This document shows positions 1-6,040 of a stretch of 7,690 nucleotides of DNA, in pieces. Origin of the DNA: Duncaniella sp. (GTDB lineage: Bacteria; Bacteroidota; Bacteroidia; Bacteroidales; Muribaculaceae); assembly GCA_022511285.1 (NCBI GenBank), contig JAFLRW010000006.1, positions 19,562-27,251 on the forward strand. The letters are read 5' to 3'. The first letter of the stretch is position 1, and every line of letters begins with the position of its first letter. The position numbers and the translations under genes were made by a program. The notes beneath the pieces are model-generated. The model saw only the letters and a list, made by a program, of their open reading frames with translations, had not been told where the DNA came from and did no database searches.

Positions 1-1480
1 GTGTGCCTTCGTCTGCCCCCACGCTGCCATCCGTCCCTTCCTGCTCGACGCCAAGGAAATGGAAGGCGCTCCCTTTGGCGAGGACAAGACTCTCCCCGCC
101 ATCGGCAAAGCCTTCACCGGCATGCGTTTCGCTCAGGTGGTCGATCCTATGGACTGCCTCGGCTGTACAAACTGTGTGGCTGTCTGCCCCGGCAAGAAGG
201 GCGTGAAGGCGCTCGTGATGAAGCCCCTCGAAACTCAGCTCGACGTACAGAAGGACTGGGATTACTGCGTAGCCTCTGTAGCCTCAAAGCAGGACCTCGT
301 AGACGTTGCCGCCAACGTCAAGAACTCTCAGTTCGCTCAGCCCCTCTTTGAATTCTCCGGCGCTTGCTCAGGCTGCGGTGAGACCCCCTACGTCAAGCTC
401 ATCTCTCAGCTCTTCGGCGACCACGAAATCGTGGCCAACGCCACCGGCTGCTCTTCTATCTACTCCGGCTCAGTGCCCTCAACCCCCTACACCAAGAATG
501 CCAAGGGCGAAGGTGTGGCTTGGGCCAACTCGCTCTTCGAGGACTTCGCTGAGTTCGGTCTCGGCATGAGCCTCGCTCACGAGAAACTCCAGGCTCGCGT
601 GGCCGACTATATGCAGAAGGCTCTCGAATGCCCCAACTGCTCCGACGCCATCAAGGCCCTCGCTCAGAAGTGGCTTGACAACCGCAACGACGTGACCGCC
701 ACCAAGCAGGTTGCCGCCGAAATCGTTCCTCTCTGCGAGGCTTGCGGTTGCGACATCTGCAAAGGCATCCTCTCTGTCAAGGAGCACATCGCAAAACGCT
801 CTCAGTGGATTATCGCCGGCGACGGTGCCGCCTACGACATCGGCTTTGGCGGTCTCGACCACGTGCTCGCTTCCGACAAGAATGTCAACGTACTCGTTGT
901 CGACACTGAGGTTTACTCAAACACCGGCGGTCAGTCATCCAAGGCCACCCCGCTCGGCGCCATCGCAAAATTTGCCGCTGCCGGCAAGCGCGTGCGCAAG
1001 AAAGACCTCGGTCTCATCGCTTCAACCTACGGCTACGTTTACGTTGCACAGATTGCAATGGGTGCCGACAATGCTCAGACACTCAAAGCCATCCGCGAAG
1101 CCGAGGCCTACGACGGTCCCTCGCTCATAATCGCCTACGCTCCCTGTATCAACCACGGCATCCGCAAGGGTATGGGCCACGCTCAGGAAGAGCAGGCCGC
1201 CGCTGTTGAGTGTGGCTACTGGCACCTCTGGCGCTACAACCCCGCCCTCGAAATGGAAGGCAAGAACCCCTTCACTCTCGACTCTAAGACTCCCTACTGG
1301 GATAAGTTTGAGGACTTCCTCAAAGGCGAGGTTCGCTACGCTTCTGTTGCCAAGCAGTATCCCGCCGAAGCTGCCGAGCTCTTCGCCGCAGCCAAGGCCA
1401 ACGCTCAGTGGCGCTACAACAACTACCTGCGCCTCGCCCAGCAGCAGTGGGGCACAGAACCCGCGCCCACGGCCGAGTAA
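1..1480 (+). CDS. nifJ: pyruvate:ferredoxin (flavodoxin) oxidoreductase, C-terminal part (5' truncated by window)
   Basis: The enzyme oxidatively decarboxylates pyruvate with CoA to acetyl-CoA and CO2, passing electrons to ferredoxin or flavodoxin in the cytoplasm. The first full codon is at base 2, and 492 residues remain of a family usually near 1,180. The window starts inside the first ferredoxin-type cluster motif (CAFVCPHAA). The second CxxCxxCxxxCP follows at fragment residues 52-62 (DCLGCTNCVAVCP). The thiamine-diphosphate domain then shows GACSGCGET (Cys122, Cys125), NATGCSS (Cys150), GDG at 273-275 paired with VYSNTGGQ, and YAPCINHG (Cys382). By family knowledge these four cysteines bind the proximal [4Fe-4S] cluster. 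Codon use is strongly biased to C-ending codons (gcc, ctc), as expected for high expression. Two oddities are an extra cysteine cluster at residues 210-253 and GDGAAYD where GDGWAYD is usual. A strong terminator follows, so the gene ends its transcript. Identity is very secure. Confidence 0.97.
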   Translation, partial: CAFVCPHAAIRPFLLDAKEMEGAPFGEDKTLPAIGKAFTGMRFAQVVDPMDCLGCTNCVAVCPGKKGVKALVMKPLETQLDVQKDWDYCVASVASKQDLVDVAANVKNSQFAQPLFEFSGACSGCGETPYVKLISQLFGDHEIVANATGCSSIYSGSVPSTPYTKNAKGEGVAWANSLFEDFAEFGLGMSLAHEKLQARVADYMQKALECPNCSDAIKALAQKWLDNRNDVTATKQVAAEIVPLCEACGCDICKGILSVKEHIAKRSQWIIAGDGAAYDIGFGGLDHVLASDKNVNVLVVDTEVYSNTGGQSSKATPLGAIAKFAAAGKRVRKKDLGLIASTYGYVYVAQIAMGADNAQTLKAIREAEAYDGPSLIIAYAPCINHGIRKGMGHAQEEQAAAVECGYWHLWRYNPALEMEGKNPFTLDSKTPYWDKFEDFLKGEVRYASVAKQYPAEAAELFAAAKANAQWRYNNYLRLAQQQWGTEPAPTAE

Positions 1481-1528
1481 CAACCTCTCCACGGTTGAGT
1501 ATTCACACATCACTCATCCATAAACCCA

Positions 1529-1566
1529 GCCTCCCGACCCCACAACAAGGGCCGGGAGGCTTTTTT
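1529..1566 (+). terminator. intrinsic terminator of nifJ
   Basis: GCCTCCCG (1529-1536) pairs perfectly with CGGGAGGC (1553-1560). After one A/C mismatch, CCC (1538-1540) pairs with GGG (1549-1551), closing an 8-nt loop. Six T residues follow at 1561-1566. It lies 48 bp past the nifJ stop, a classic Rho-independent arrangement. Confidence 0.93.
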
Positions 1567-1595
1567 GTCTATTCCCCACAAAATAGCTAACTTTG
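1564..1595 (+). promoter_or_regulatory. Bacteroidetes-type promoter for the membrane protein gene
   Basis: A -33 TTTG (1564-1567) and a -7 TAACTTTG (1588-1595) are separated by exactly 20 bp, matching the TTTG-N19-21-TAnnTTTG consensus. The -33 element is made from the last bases of the nifJ terminator T-tract. Transcription would begin near 1600, leaving a leader of about 15 nt before ATG 1616. Confidence 0.8.
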
Positions 1596-1615
1596 CAAAA
1601 ATCATTTATGCATTT

Positions 1616-3070
1616 ATGCTGCATCCCCCATCCAAACGCACAATATGCCTTTTAGCAATCTACTATCTATATATCCCATTTGCCATATTCCTATGCTCGT
1701 GGGTTAAACTTTGGATTGGGATGCCTTTGGCTCTGCTTTTAGGAATCGCCCCTATATTCCTGTCCAAAAGCATTTCCGGTGACACTGTCACAGGCTCTCG
1801 CTATCAAGAGGCCGTTATATTCCTGACTCTGTTGATATGGGTAATATTGTCAGGAATAGGAGGATACGTGTGGCAAAACCGGTGGGACCACTTCTTCCGC
1901 AACGCCCTCTTTATGGACCTTGTCAACCGTCCATGGCCTGTCCACGACGGCGTAAATATCCTGACCTATTATTTGGGCTATTGGCTTCCGCCCGCCCTAA
2001 TCGCCAAACTGACCGGTAGCGCTGCTCCGGGATGGTTCGCATCTTTCCTGTTTGGTCTAATTGGCATTCTGATAGCATTCAGGCTCACTCTACAGAGCAT
2101 CGGTTGCGTCAAACTAAGGTTTCTCCTTCCGTTTATTCTATTCTCAGGCGTAGACATTGTCTACTATATCTTTTTTGACCATACTTTTCGCCACGACCTC
2201 CATATTGAACTATGGAGCGACATTGCTTGCTGGGAGAGCAATACCACACTCCTTTACTGGGTCTACAATCAGGCTATCCCATCGTGGGTGGCGACTATGT
2301 TGATTCTAAACTTTGGCCGGGTGCGCGGGTTAGCACCCATCACACTCTCTTTTCTCCTTATATCATCCTCATTCTCAGTGATAGGCCTATTTCCATTGGC
2401 TCTTTACTACCTGTTGGACGACGCTCGACACAGCAAATCATTCCTCCAATCTCTTAAGACCATTCTCAATCCTTACAACATCTTAGCCATCCTCGGCGCA
2501 ATCCCCATAGGGCTCTTCCTTTTGATGAATCGCAACATTGGGCTGAGCTTCGGCATTGGCGGGATGCCGTTCACCGTTTGGTTATCACAAGTAGTCCTAC
2601 TCTTTAGCATTGAAATCTTAGTATTTCTCCCGTTCATATATCGTCAGATAAAGAAATCACCGGAGTTCTATGTCCTCATTGCCTCAAACATACTGCTCCT
2701 CTTTGTGCAGCAAGAGTCAAAATATGGAGATTTTAACTGCAGAGTAGAGCTCCCGCTCAACTACTTCCTGACAGTTCAAATCGCAATCTTTCTCGGACGA
2801 TGGGAAGCCATGTCACGCCGATGCCGTACAGCTTTTTTGACCATATCTCTTTTTGCCATAGTCACACCGGCCACAGAAATCGGACGGATTCTGATTCAGA
2901 CAGTTCGAAAACCGGCTGCTGAATATCGCTCCATCCTCTATCCCACCGTATTTGAGCTTGATGTGTTGCGCAATAATTTTGTGGCCGACTCTGTATTGTG
3001 TCCCGGCTGCCGGCCTCCGGGTATGTCGCTTTTCAGATATCCTGACTCCCCTCCATCTCCCCGGGATTGA
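1616..3070 (+). CDS. polytopic membrane protein of unknown function, GT-C-like architecture
   Basis: I do not recognise a characterised function. The 484-residue product is dominated by hydrophobic segments, roughly ten or more, for example residues 10-30, 35-50, 65-83, 141-157, 168-187, 226-266, 287-304, 320-343, 351-364 and 403-418. Notable motifs are WQNRWDHFFRNALF (86-99) with PWPV (106-109), YYLGYWLPPALIAKL (118-132) and DFNCRVELPLNYFL (372-385). They resemble a group of uncharacterised Bacteroidetes/Firmicutes inner-membrane proteins (resemblance from memory) that I would place loosely with GT-C-type glycosyltransferases, which use lipid-linked sugars. That assignment is inference. A TTG start at 1565 is open in frame but lies inside the terminator and promoter, so ATG 1616 is preferred. 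AT content and codon choice differ from nifJ, hinting at acquisition or low expression. The last 12 codons overlap the convergent helicase gene. Confidence 0.8.
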   Translation: MLHPPSKRTICLLAIYYLYIPFAIFLCSWVKLWIGMPLALLLGIAPIFLSKSISGDTVTGSRYQEAVIFLTLLIWVILSGIGGYVWQNRWDHFFRNALFMDLVNRPWPVHDGVNILTYYLGYWLPPALIAKLTGSAAPGWFASFLFGLIGILIAFRLTLQSIGCVKLRFLLPFILFSGVDIVYYIFFDHTFRHDLHIELWSDIACWESNTTLLYWVYNQAIPSWVATMLILNFGRVRGLAPITLSFLLISSSFSVIGLFPLALYYLLDDARHSKSFLQSLKTILNPYNILAILGAIPIGLFLLMNRNIGLSFGIGGMPFTVWLSQVVLLFSIEILVFLPFIYRQIKKSPEFYVLIASNILLLFVQQESKYGDFNCRVELPLNYFLTVQIAIFLGRWEAMSRRCRTAFLTISLFAIVTPATEIGRILIQTVRKPAAEYRSILYPTVFELDVLRNNFVADSVLCPGCRPPGMSLFRYPDSPPSPRD

Positions 3071-4454
3071 GGAGGTAGAGGCGTGAGGTGGTGCGGGTGA
3101 TGGCAGTGTAGAGCCAGCGGTAGAAGTCGAGGCCTTGGGCTTCCGGGGGAATGCCTCCGAGGTCTACTATGACATTGCGCCACTGCGCGCCCTGAGCCTT
3201 ATGACATGTGACGGCGTAGGCGTATTTTACTTGCAGGGCATTGAAATACTCATCGCGGCGCAGACGGCGCAGACGCGTCTCAAAGCTGTCGTCCGGCCGA
3301 TTCCCCTCCGCGTCAGCCATCCGGGCTTCGGCAAGAGCTTGCATCCGCTCGCGCGATAGCGAGGCTCCCTCGTCGGTCAGTGTGTCAAGGAATATACGGC
3401 ACTTCACCTCCACCTCGCGGTCGGGGAGGAAGAGAGTGACTATGGCAAACCTGAATCCGTAGCGCTCCTCGGTGGCATGGATTGCCTCCACTATGGCCAC
3501 ATCGCCATTTGCTATAAAATCCAGTTCCTTGATCTTAGCGCCCCAGGTGTAATTATTCTTAGCCACAAGCAAGCGTTCCCCCTTGCAGAGCTCCTCCTCA
3601 AGGTCAAGGATGCGGCGACGTATACCAAGGTTAAATGCTGTGGCACGGCGATTGGAGCGAGTCACAACGATTGTCTCGTCAGGGCCATCAGTGCGATAGC
3701 AGTCAGCCACCACATCAGCCACATCGTTGCCGTCGGTTACCCTCACATCGTCCAGCCCCTCGGCCACAAGGCGCGGAGCCGGAAGGGGGTCCTTGAGCAT
3801 AGCCCGGCGAAGCCAAGTGGCATTACGCAGTATGCCGGAGCGCTTCCCCTGGCGCACGGTGTCGGTCAGTGTGGCGCGCCCCACTTTCAGGCCCATACGC
3901 TTAAACGTTGCCGGCTGCATTGCCGGAGAGTGAGTGGAGCCCACCGGAGGGAGCTGAGCAGTGTCGCCGAGCAGGATTAAGCGGTTATTGTCGGGCGTGA
4001 ACACATATTCCGTCAGGTCCTCAAGAAGATTAACGCCATCATCGCCCGAGCCGTCACCTATCATGGAAGCCTCATCGACTATGAACACGGCATTGCTCAA
4101 GGTATTGCGGCGGAGCATCGCATTGCCGGCGGTGAGGTCGCCCGACGGGCCAAGATATATTCTGCGATGGATGGTATAGGCTTGGTGGCCGGAGTGAGCG
4201 GCAAACACTTTGGCCGCGCGCCCGGTAGGGGCCATCAGCACCACCTCCCGTCCGGCTCCGGCCAGAGCCTTCACCAAGGCTCCGGTGAGCGATGTTTTGC
4301 CCGTGCCGGCATATCCGTTGACTATAAAGACAGAGCCGATGTCGGAATGGCCGCCACAAAAACGCGCCAGAGCGTCGATGAGCATCGACTGCTGGGCATT
4401 GGGCACATAGGGCAGGGCCTTGCGCACACTATCGGCAAATTCACGGATTGTCAT
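3033..4454 (-). CDS. RecD-like superfamily 1 DNA helicase / ATP-dependent endonuclease family
   Basis: This is a predicted 5'-3' ATP-driven DNA helicase of 473 residues. SF1 motifs occur in order: Walker A NGYAGTGKTS (46-55), Ia MAPTGRAAKV (74-83), Walker B IVDEASM (125-131), III LGDTAQLPPVG (162-172), IV LTDTVRQ (196-202), V VTCHKAQGAQW (415-425) and VI YTAITR (449-454). The Q/V/VI block is the UvrD-like C-terminal domain seen in RecD and T4 Dda. The length fits the stand-alone RecD-like ATPases common in Bacteroidetes, which lack the N-terminal domain of RecBCD RecD, so recD itself is not assigned. The frame stays open to an ATG at 4607, but those extra 51 residues are cysteine-rich and unlike the family. 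The promoter at 4482-4513 also lies inside that extension, so 4454 is chosen. The role in repair or replication is inferred from the family. Confidence 0.93.
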   Translation of the reverse strand: MTIREFADSVRKALPYVPNAQQSMLIDALARFCGGHSDIGSVFIVNGYAGTGKTSLTGALVKALAGAGREVVLMAPTGRAAKVFAAHSGHQAYTIHRRIYLGPSGDLTAGNAMLRRNTLSNAVFIVDEASMIGDGSGDDGVNLLEDLTEYVFTPDNNRLILLGDTAQLPPVGSTHSPAMQPATFKRMGLKVGRATLTDTVRQGKRSGILRNATWLRRAMLKDPLPAPRLVAEGLDDVRVTDGNDVADVVADCYRTDGPDETIVVTRSNRRATAFNLGIRRRILDLEEELCKGERLLVAKNNYTWGAKIKELDFIANGDVAIVEAIHATEERYGFRFAIVTLFLPDREVEVKCRIFLDTLTDEGASLSRERMQALAEARMADAEGNRPDDSFETRLRRLRRDEYFNALQVKYAYAVTCHKAQGAQWRNVIVDLGGIPPEAQGLDFYRWLYTAITRTTSRLYLLNPGEMEGSQDI

Positions 4455-4481
4455 ATTGCAACAGAGGCACTTATTGTAATA

Positions 4482-4513
4482 CAAAAGTAAGCAAAAACCC
4501 TCGCAATTCCAAC
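4482..4513 (-). promoter_or_regulatory. Bacteroidetes-type promoter for the RecD-like helicase
   Basis: Read on the minus strand, a -7 TACTTTTG (4489-4482) lies 20 bp downstream of GTTG (4513-4510), a one-mismatch -33 element. Predicted initiation near 4476 gives a leader of about 20 nt to the start at 4454. Confidence 0.6.
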
Positions 4514-4635
4514 AAACCCGCACTGCCTGCATCAAAATATTCGCAAAATGTTTGCAATCTACACCGCAAATTAGTCTACACAGTAAGCGTCGAGGGGATT
4601 GTTGCATGGCTTTGAGGGATTTATGATTTACTCCG

Positions 4636-4643
4636 CAAAGTTA
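4636..4643 (-). promoter_or_regulatory. possible second -7 box upstream of the helicase gene
   Basis: The minus strand reads TAACTTTG, a perfect TAnnTTTG. No -33 TTTG lies 19-21 bp upstream; the nearest is 15 bp away, at 4662-4659. If used, it would give a roughly 175-nt leader for the helicase gene. Confidence 0.3.
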
Positions 4644-4776
4644 CAACCGCCTCAAGGCCAAAATGGTGCGATAATGCCGATTAGCTCGGACCCCCGACAC
4701 CCCCGGCCCGATATCCAAGCCTTATGGAGTATTACAAGAAATTGCATCCGCTTTAGGAACTATGGTGTGAGAGGTC

Positions 4777-4829
4777 GGTAAACACGAAAGTAGGAGACAA
4801 ACACCTATGATTAGTGTTTACCTCCTACT
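4777..4829 (-). repeat. imperfect inverted repeat, possible terminator of the LRR lipoprotein gene
   Basis: AGTAGGAG (4789-4796) pairs with CTCCTACT (4822-4829). Inside it, after a 2x2 internal loop, AAACAC (4799-4804) pairs with GTGTTT (4814-4819) around a 9-nt loop. An alternative 9-bp pairing joins GGTAAACAC (4777-4785) to GTGTTTACC (4814-4822). It starts about 70 bp past the LRR gene's stop. On that strand the stem is followed only by a weak T-rich stretch (TTTCGTGTTT), so terminator function is uncertain. Confidence 0.45.
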
Positions 4830-4899
4830 CGATTATTCCCCCGGCCTGGAAATAACCTTCCGCAAAGCGCACAGCCGGAGATTATATATGCTGATGATA

Positions 4900-5469
4900 T
4901 TAATCCTTATATAATATTTCAGTATTTGGATCTATCTTGTCTGAATTTCTGTTTGAATTTATACGTTCAATTACCCAACCCGTTCGTAGATACAAAGTTT
5001 CTAATGTCGACATTTTGCATCCCAGCCATCCACCATTGAGATTGGTTTTGGAAACGTCCAAAGTGGTCAGTTGGTTTTCGCGGCAATACAAAGTCGTCAA
5101 AGCAGTGTTTTTGGAAACGTCCAAAGCAGTCAGTTGGTTTCTGGAGCAATACAAGGTCGTCAAAGCAGTATTCTTGGAAACGTCCAAAGTAGTCAGCTGG
5201 TTTCCGTAGCAATTCAAATACGTCAGGTTTGTAAAATATTGTAGACCCTCGAGAGATTTTATCCCGGAATTTTCTACATCGATTGATGTTACTTCGAGAG
5301 CCTCTGCCGGGGATATTTCACCATCATTGTCGGTGTCGAAATTCTCAAGCAGATAGGCTCGGAATATTGGGTCCTGAATCTCATCCATCGAGATTCCACG
5401 ATTGCCATCCTTACAGCCTGACACCACCAGTGTCAGAGCTGCAAATAAGATAAAAAGTAGTTTTTTCAT
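4900..5469 (-). CDS. leucine-rich-repeat lipoprotein with EF-hand-like loop
   Basis: A predicted 189-residue exported lipoprotein. The N-terminus MKKLLFILFAALTLVVSGC has a lysine pair, a hydrophobic core and the lipobox VSGC, placing lipidation on Cys19. Residues 45-56 (DTDNDGEISPAE) fit a canonical EF-hand calcium loop, with D45, D47, D49, G50, I52 and E56 in place. Residues 57-165 are leucine-rich repeats of 21 residues with the pattern NQLTTLDVSKNTALTTLYC. Two or three copies are nearly identical, which the DNA shows as a 63-bp tandem repeat. The tail contains LYLRTGW and ends in EILYKD, much like other Bacteroidales LRR lipoproteins as I recall them. These often run to many more repeats, so this is a short member. 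It probably sits on the outer membrane or cell surface and binds protein or glycan, but no ligand can be named. It stands alone, leftward, with no obvious promoter next to it. Confidence 0.9.
   Translation of the reverse strand: MKKLLFILFAALTLVVSGCKDGNRGISMDEIQDPIFRAYLLENFDTDNDGEISPAEALEVTSIDVENSGIKSLEGLQYFTNLTYLNCYGNQLTTLDVSKNTALTTLYCSRNQLTALDVSKNTALTTLYCRENQLTTLDVSKTNLNGGWLGCKMSTLETLYLRTGWVIERINSNRNSDKIDPNTEILYKD
5048..5215 (-). repeat. 63-bp tandem repeat inside the LRR gene
   Basis: The string TTGGAAACGTCCAAAG begins at 5048, 5111 and 5174 on the plus strand, an exact 63-bp period. Flanking bases are also largely conserved (GTCAGTTGGTTT, GCAATACAA). Each unit encodes one 21-residue LRR. 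High nucleotide identity suggests recent duplication or homogenisation of units. Confidence 0.9.
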
Positions 5470-5547
5470 TTGTAAATTTGATTGGTGATATTGGTTTTTG
5501 TGTGTTGTATTTCAATCCTTTACACAAAGGAAAAACTAATGCTTTCG

Positions 5548-5595
5548 AGAGTTTCCGTTTTTGGAGCGGGCGCACAAAAAACGTGGACAAACTCT
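5548..5595. repeat. 48-nt stem-loop
   Basis: AGAGTTT (5548-5554) pairs with AAACTCT (5589-5595). Inside it CGTTTTT (5556-5562) pairs with AAAAACG (5577-5583). The two helices are separated by a 1x5 internal loop and close a 14-nt GC-rich loop. No T-tract follows on either strand, so it does not look like a simple terminator. Confidence 0.6.
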
Positions 5596-5599
5596 GTTT

Positions 5600-5728
5600 A
5601 TCTGTTATTGAGGTCTTCGACTACCTATCCACCAAATAAATGAGTAAAGCCCACGCCTGATATGGACGTGAGCACCCTTGCTTTACTCTTGGTGGAAATT
5701 GAAAGTGTCGAAGTTTCAATAACAAGAT
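5600..5728. ncRNA. candidate structured RNA or inverted-repeat element, unidentified
   Basis: About 129 nt fold into one long interrupted hairpin. The basal helix pairs 5600-5611 with 5716-5728 (one bulged A), continues through two G-U pairs, and ends in CTTCGAC (5615-5621) with GTCGAAG (5707-5713). After an internal loop, CCACCAA (5629-5635) pairs with TTGGTGG (5689-5695). Past a 6-nt bulge, GAGTAAAGC (5642-5650) pairs with GCTTTACTC (5680-5688). The apex holds CCACG (5651-5655), whose CACG-type arm pairs with CGTG (5667-5670), and CC/GG. No transposase, integrase or reverse transcriptase is nearby. It could be a stand-alone small RNA, a leader of the LRR gene, or an interspersed repeat. The G-U pairs fit the plus strand slightly better, whereas the only upstream -7 box is on the minus strand. 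Confidence 0.45.
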
Positions 5729-5777
5729 TTTAGCAAAAATGCTTTTCCTATGTTATGTCGTTAATTTCTGTCAAGTA

Positions 5778-5785
5778 CAAAAGTA
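5778..5785 (-). promoter_or_regulatory. possible -7 box reading toward the structured element and LRR gene
   Basis: The minus strand reads TACTTTTG, matching TAnnTTTG. There is no good -33 at the correct distance. If active, transcripts would start near 5770, pass through both stem-loops and reach the LRR start at 5469 with a leader of about 300 nt. Confidence 0.3.
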
Positions 5786-5960
5786 TAAAAAATTTTCCAA
5801 ATTAAGTGTAGATTCCAAATCGAACTGCAAAAATCTCCTATCCGAACAGCCTAATCCGATATTAAGGGCGGTGCAACACCTCCGGAGTAGATTGTGGTGG
5901 TGTCTTGCCTTGATATAAAACTGAATTTTGATGCAGATGCCCTGCAAAAAAGGCTTATAA

Positions 5961-5993
5961 TGAGAGGGGAAATTAATTTTTTGCTTACCTTTG
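5961..5993 (+). promoter_or_regulatory. promoter for the metal-chelate uptake operon
   Basis: A -7 TACCTTTG (5986-5993) fits TAnnTTTG. The -33 position is weak: TGAG at 5961-5964 with 21-bp spacing. Initiation near 6000 would leave a leader of about 40-50 nt, with no room for a riboswitch in the transcript. Confidence 0.55.
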
Positions 5994-6040
5994 CAGATGG
6001 AAAAGGGTGAATTGGATTCCGTTATGGTCCGATACACACA

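Larger units (their letters stand above)
4455..4899. other. 445-bp intergenic region without a supported gene
   Basis: The region separates two leftward genes. It holds the helicase promoter (4482-4513), an isolated -7 box (4636-4643), a C-rich run (4691-4709) and the imperfect inverted repeat at 4777-4829. No reading frame in it has a credible start, domain or codon pattern. Confidence 0.6.
5470..6040. other. 571-bp AT-rich divergent intergenic region
   Basis: The region lies between the leftward LRR lipoprotein and the rightward binding-protein operon. It contains a small hairpin TCCTTT-ACAC-AAAGGA (5516-5531), the structured elements at 5548-5595 and 5600-5728, a minus-strand -7 box (5778-5785) and the operon promoter (5986-5993). 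From 5786 to 5985 I see no gene and no recognised riboswitch. Confidence 0.6.

Noticed and set aside
1565..1615. TTG start for the membrane protein
   Set aside because: It lies in the nifJ terminator T-tract and the -33/-7 region of the gene's own promoter, so it would not be in the transcript.
3044..3085. Shared bidirectional terminator between the convergent genes
   Set aside because: CTCC/GGAG complementarity exists, but it lies in helicase coding sequence, is short, and has no T-tract on either side.
4455..4607. N-terminal extension of the helicase to the ATG at 4607
   Set aside because: The extra 51 residues are cysteine-rich and unlike the family, and a good promoter (4482-4513) lies inside them.
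4691..4709. G-quadruplex on the minus strand
   Set aside because: Only three G runs are available (3, 5 and 5), so a four-run quadruplex requires splitting runs into two-G tetrads, which is weak evidence.
4599..4781. 60-codon plus-strand frame in the intergenic region
   Set aside because: No promoter, no domain-like composition, and it crosses a C-rich spacer. It looks like a chance frame.
5600..5728. Integron attC site or retron msr-msd
   Set aside because: The arm ends do not fit RYYYAAC/GTTRRRY core sites, and no integrase, cassette or reverse transcriptase is present in the window.
5786..5985. Possible cobalamin riboswitch upstream of the binding protein
   Set aside because: No B12 box (GCCACTG-like) or matching core is present, and the promoter at 5986-5993 would start transcription after this region. 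GGTGCAACACC at 5870-5880 is only a minimal hairpin.
5771..6037. 88-codon open frame on the minus strand
   Set aside because: It has no recognisable domain or credible start context, covers the operon promoter, and is composed as expected from AT-rich spacer.
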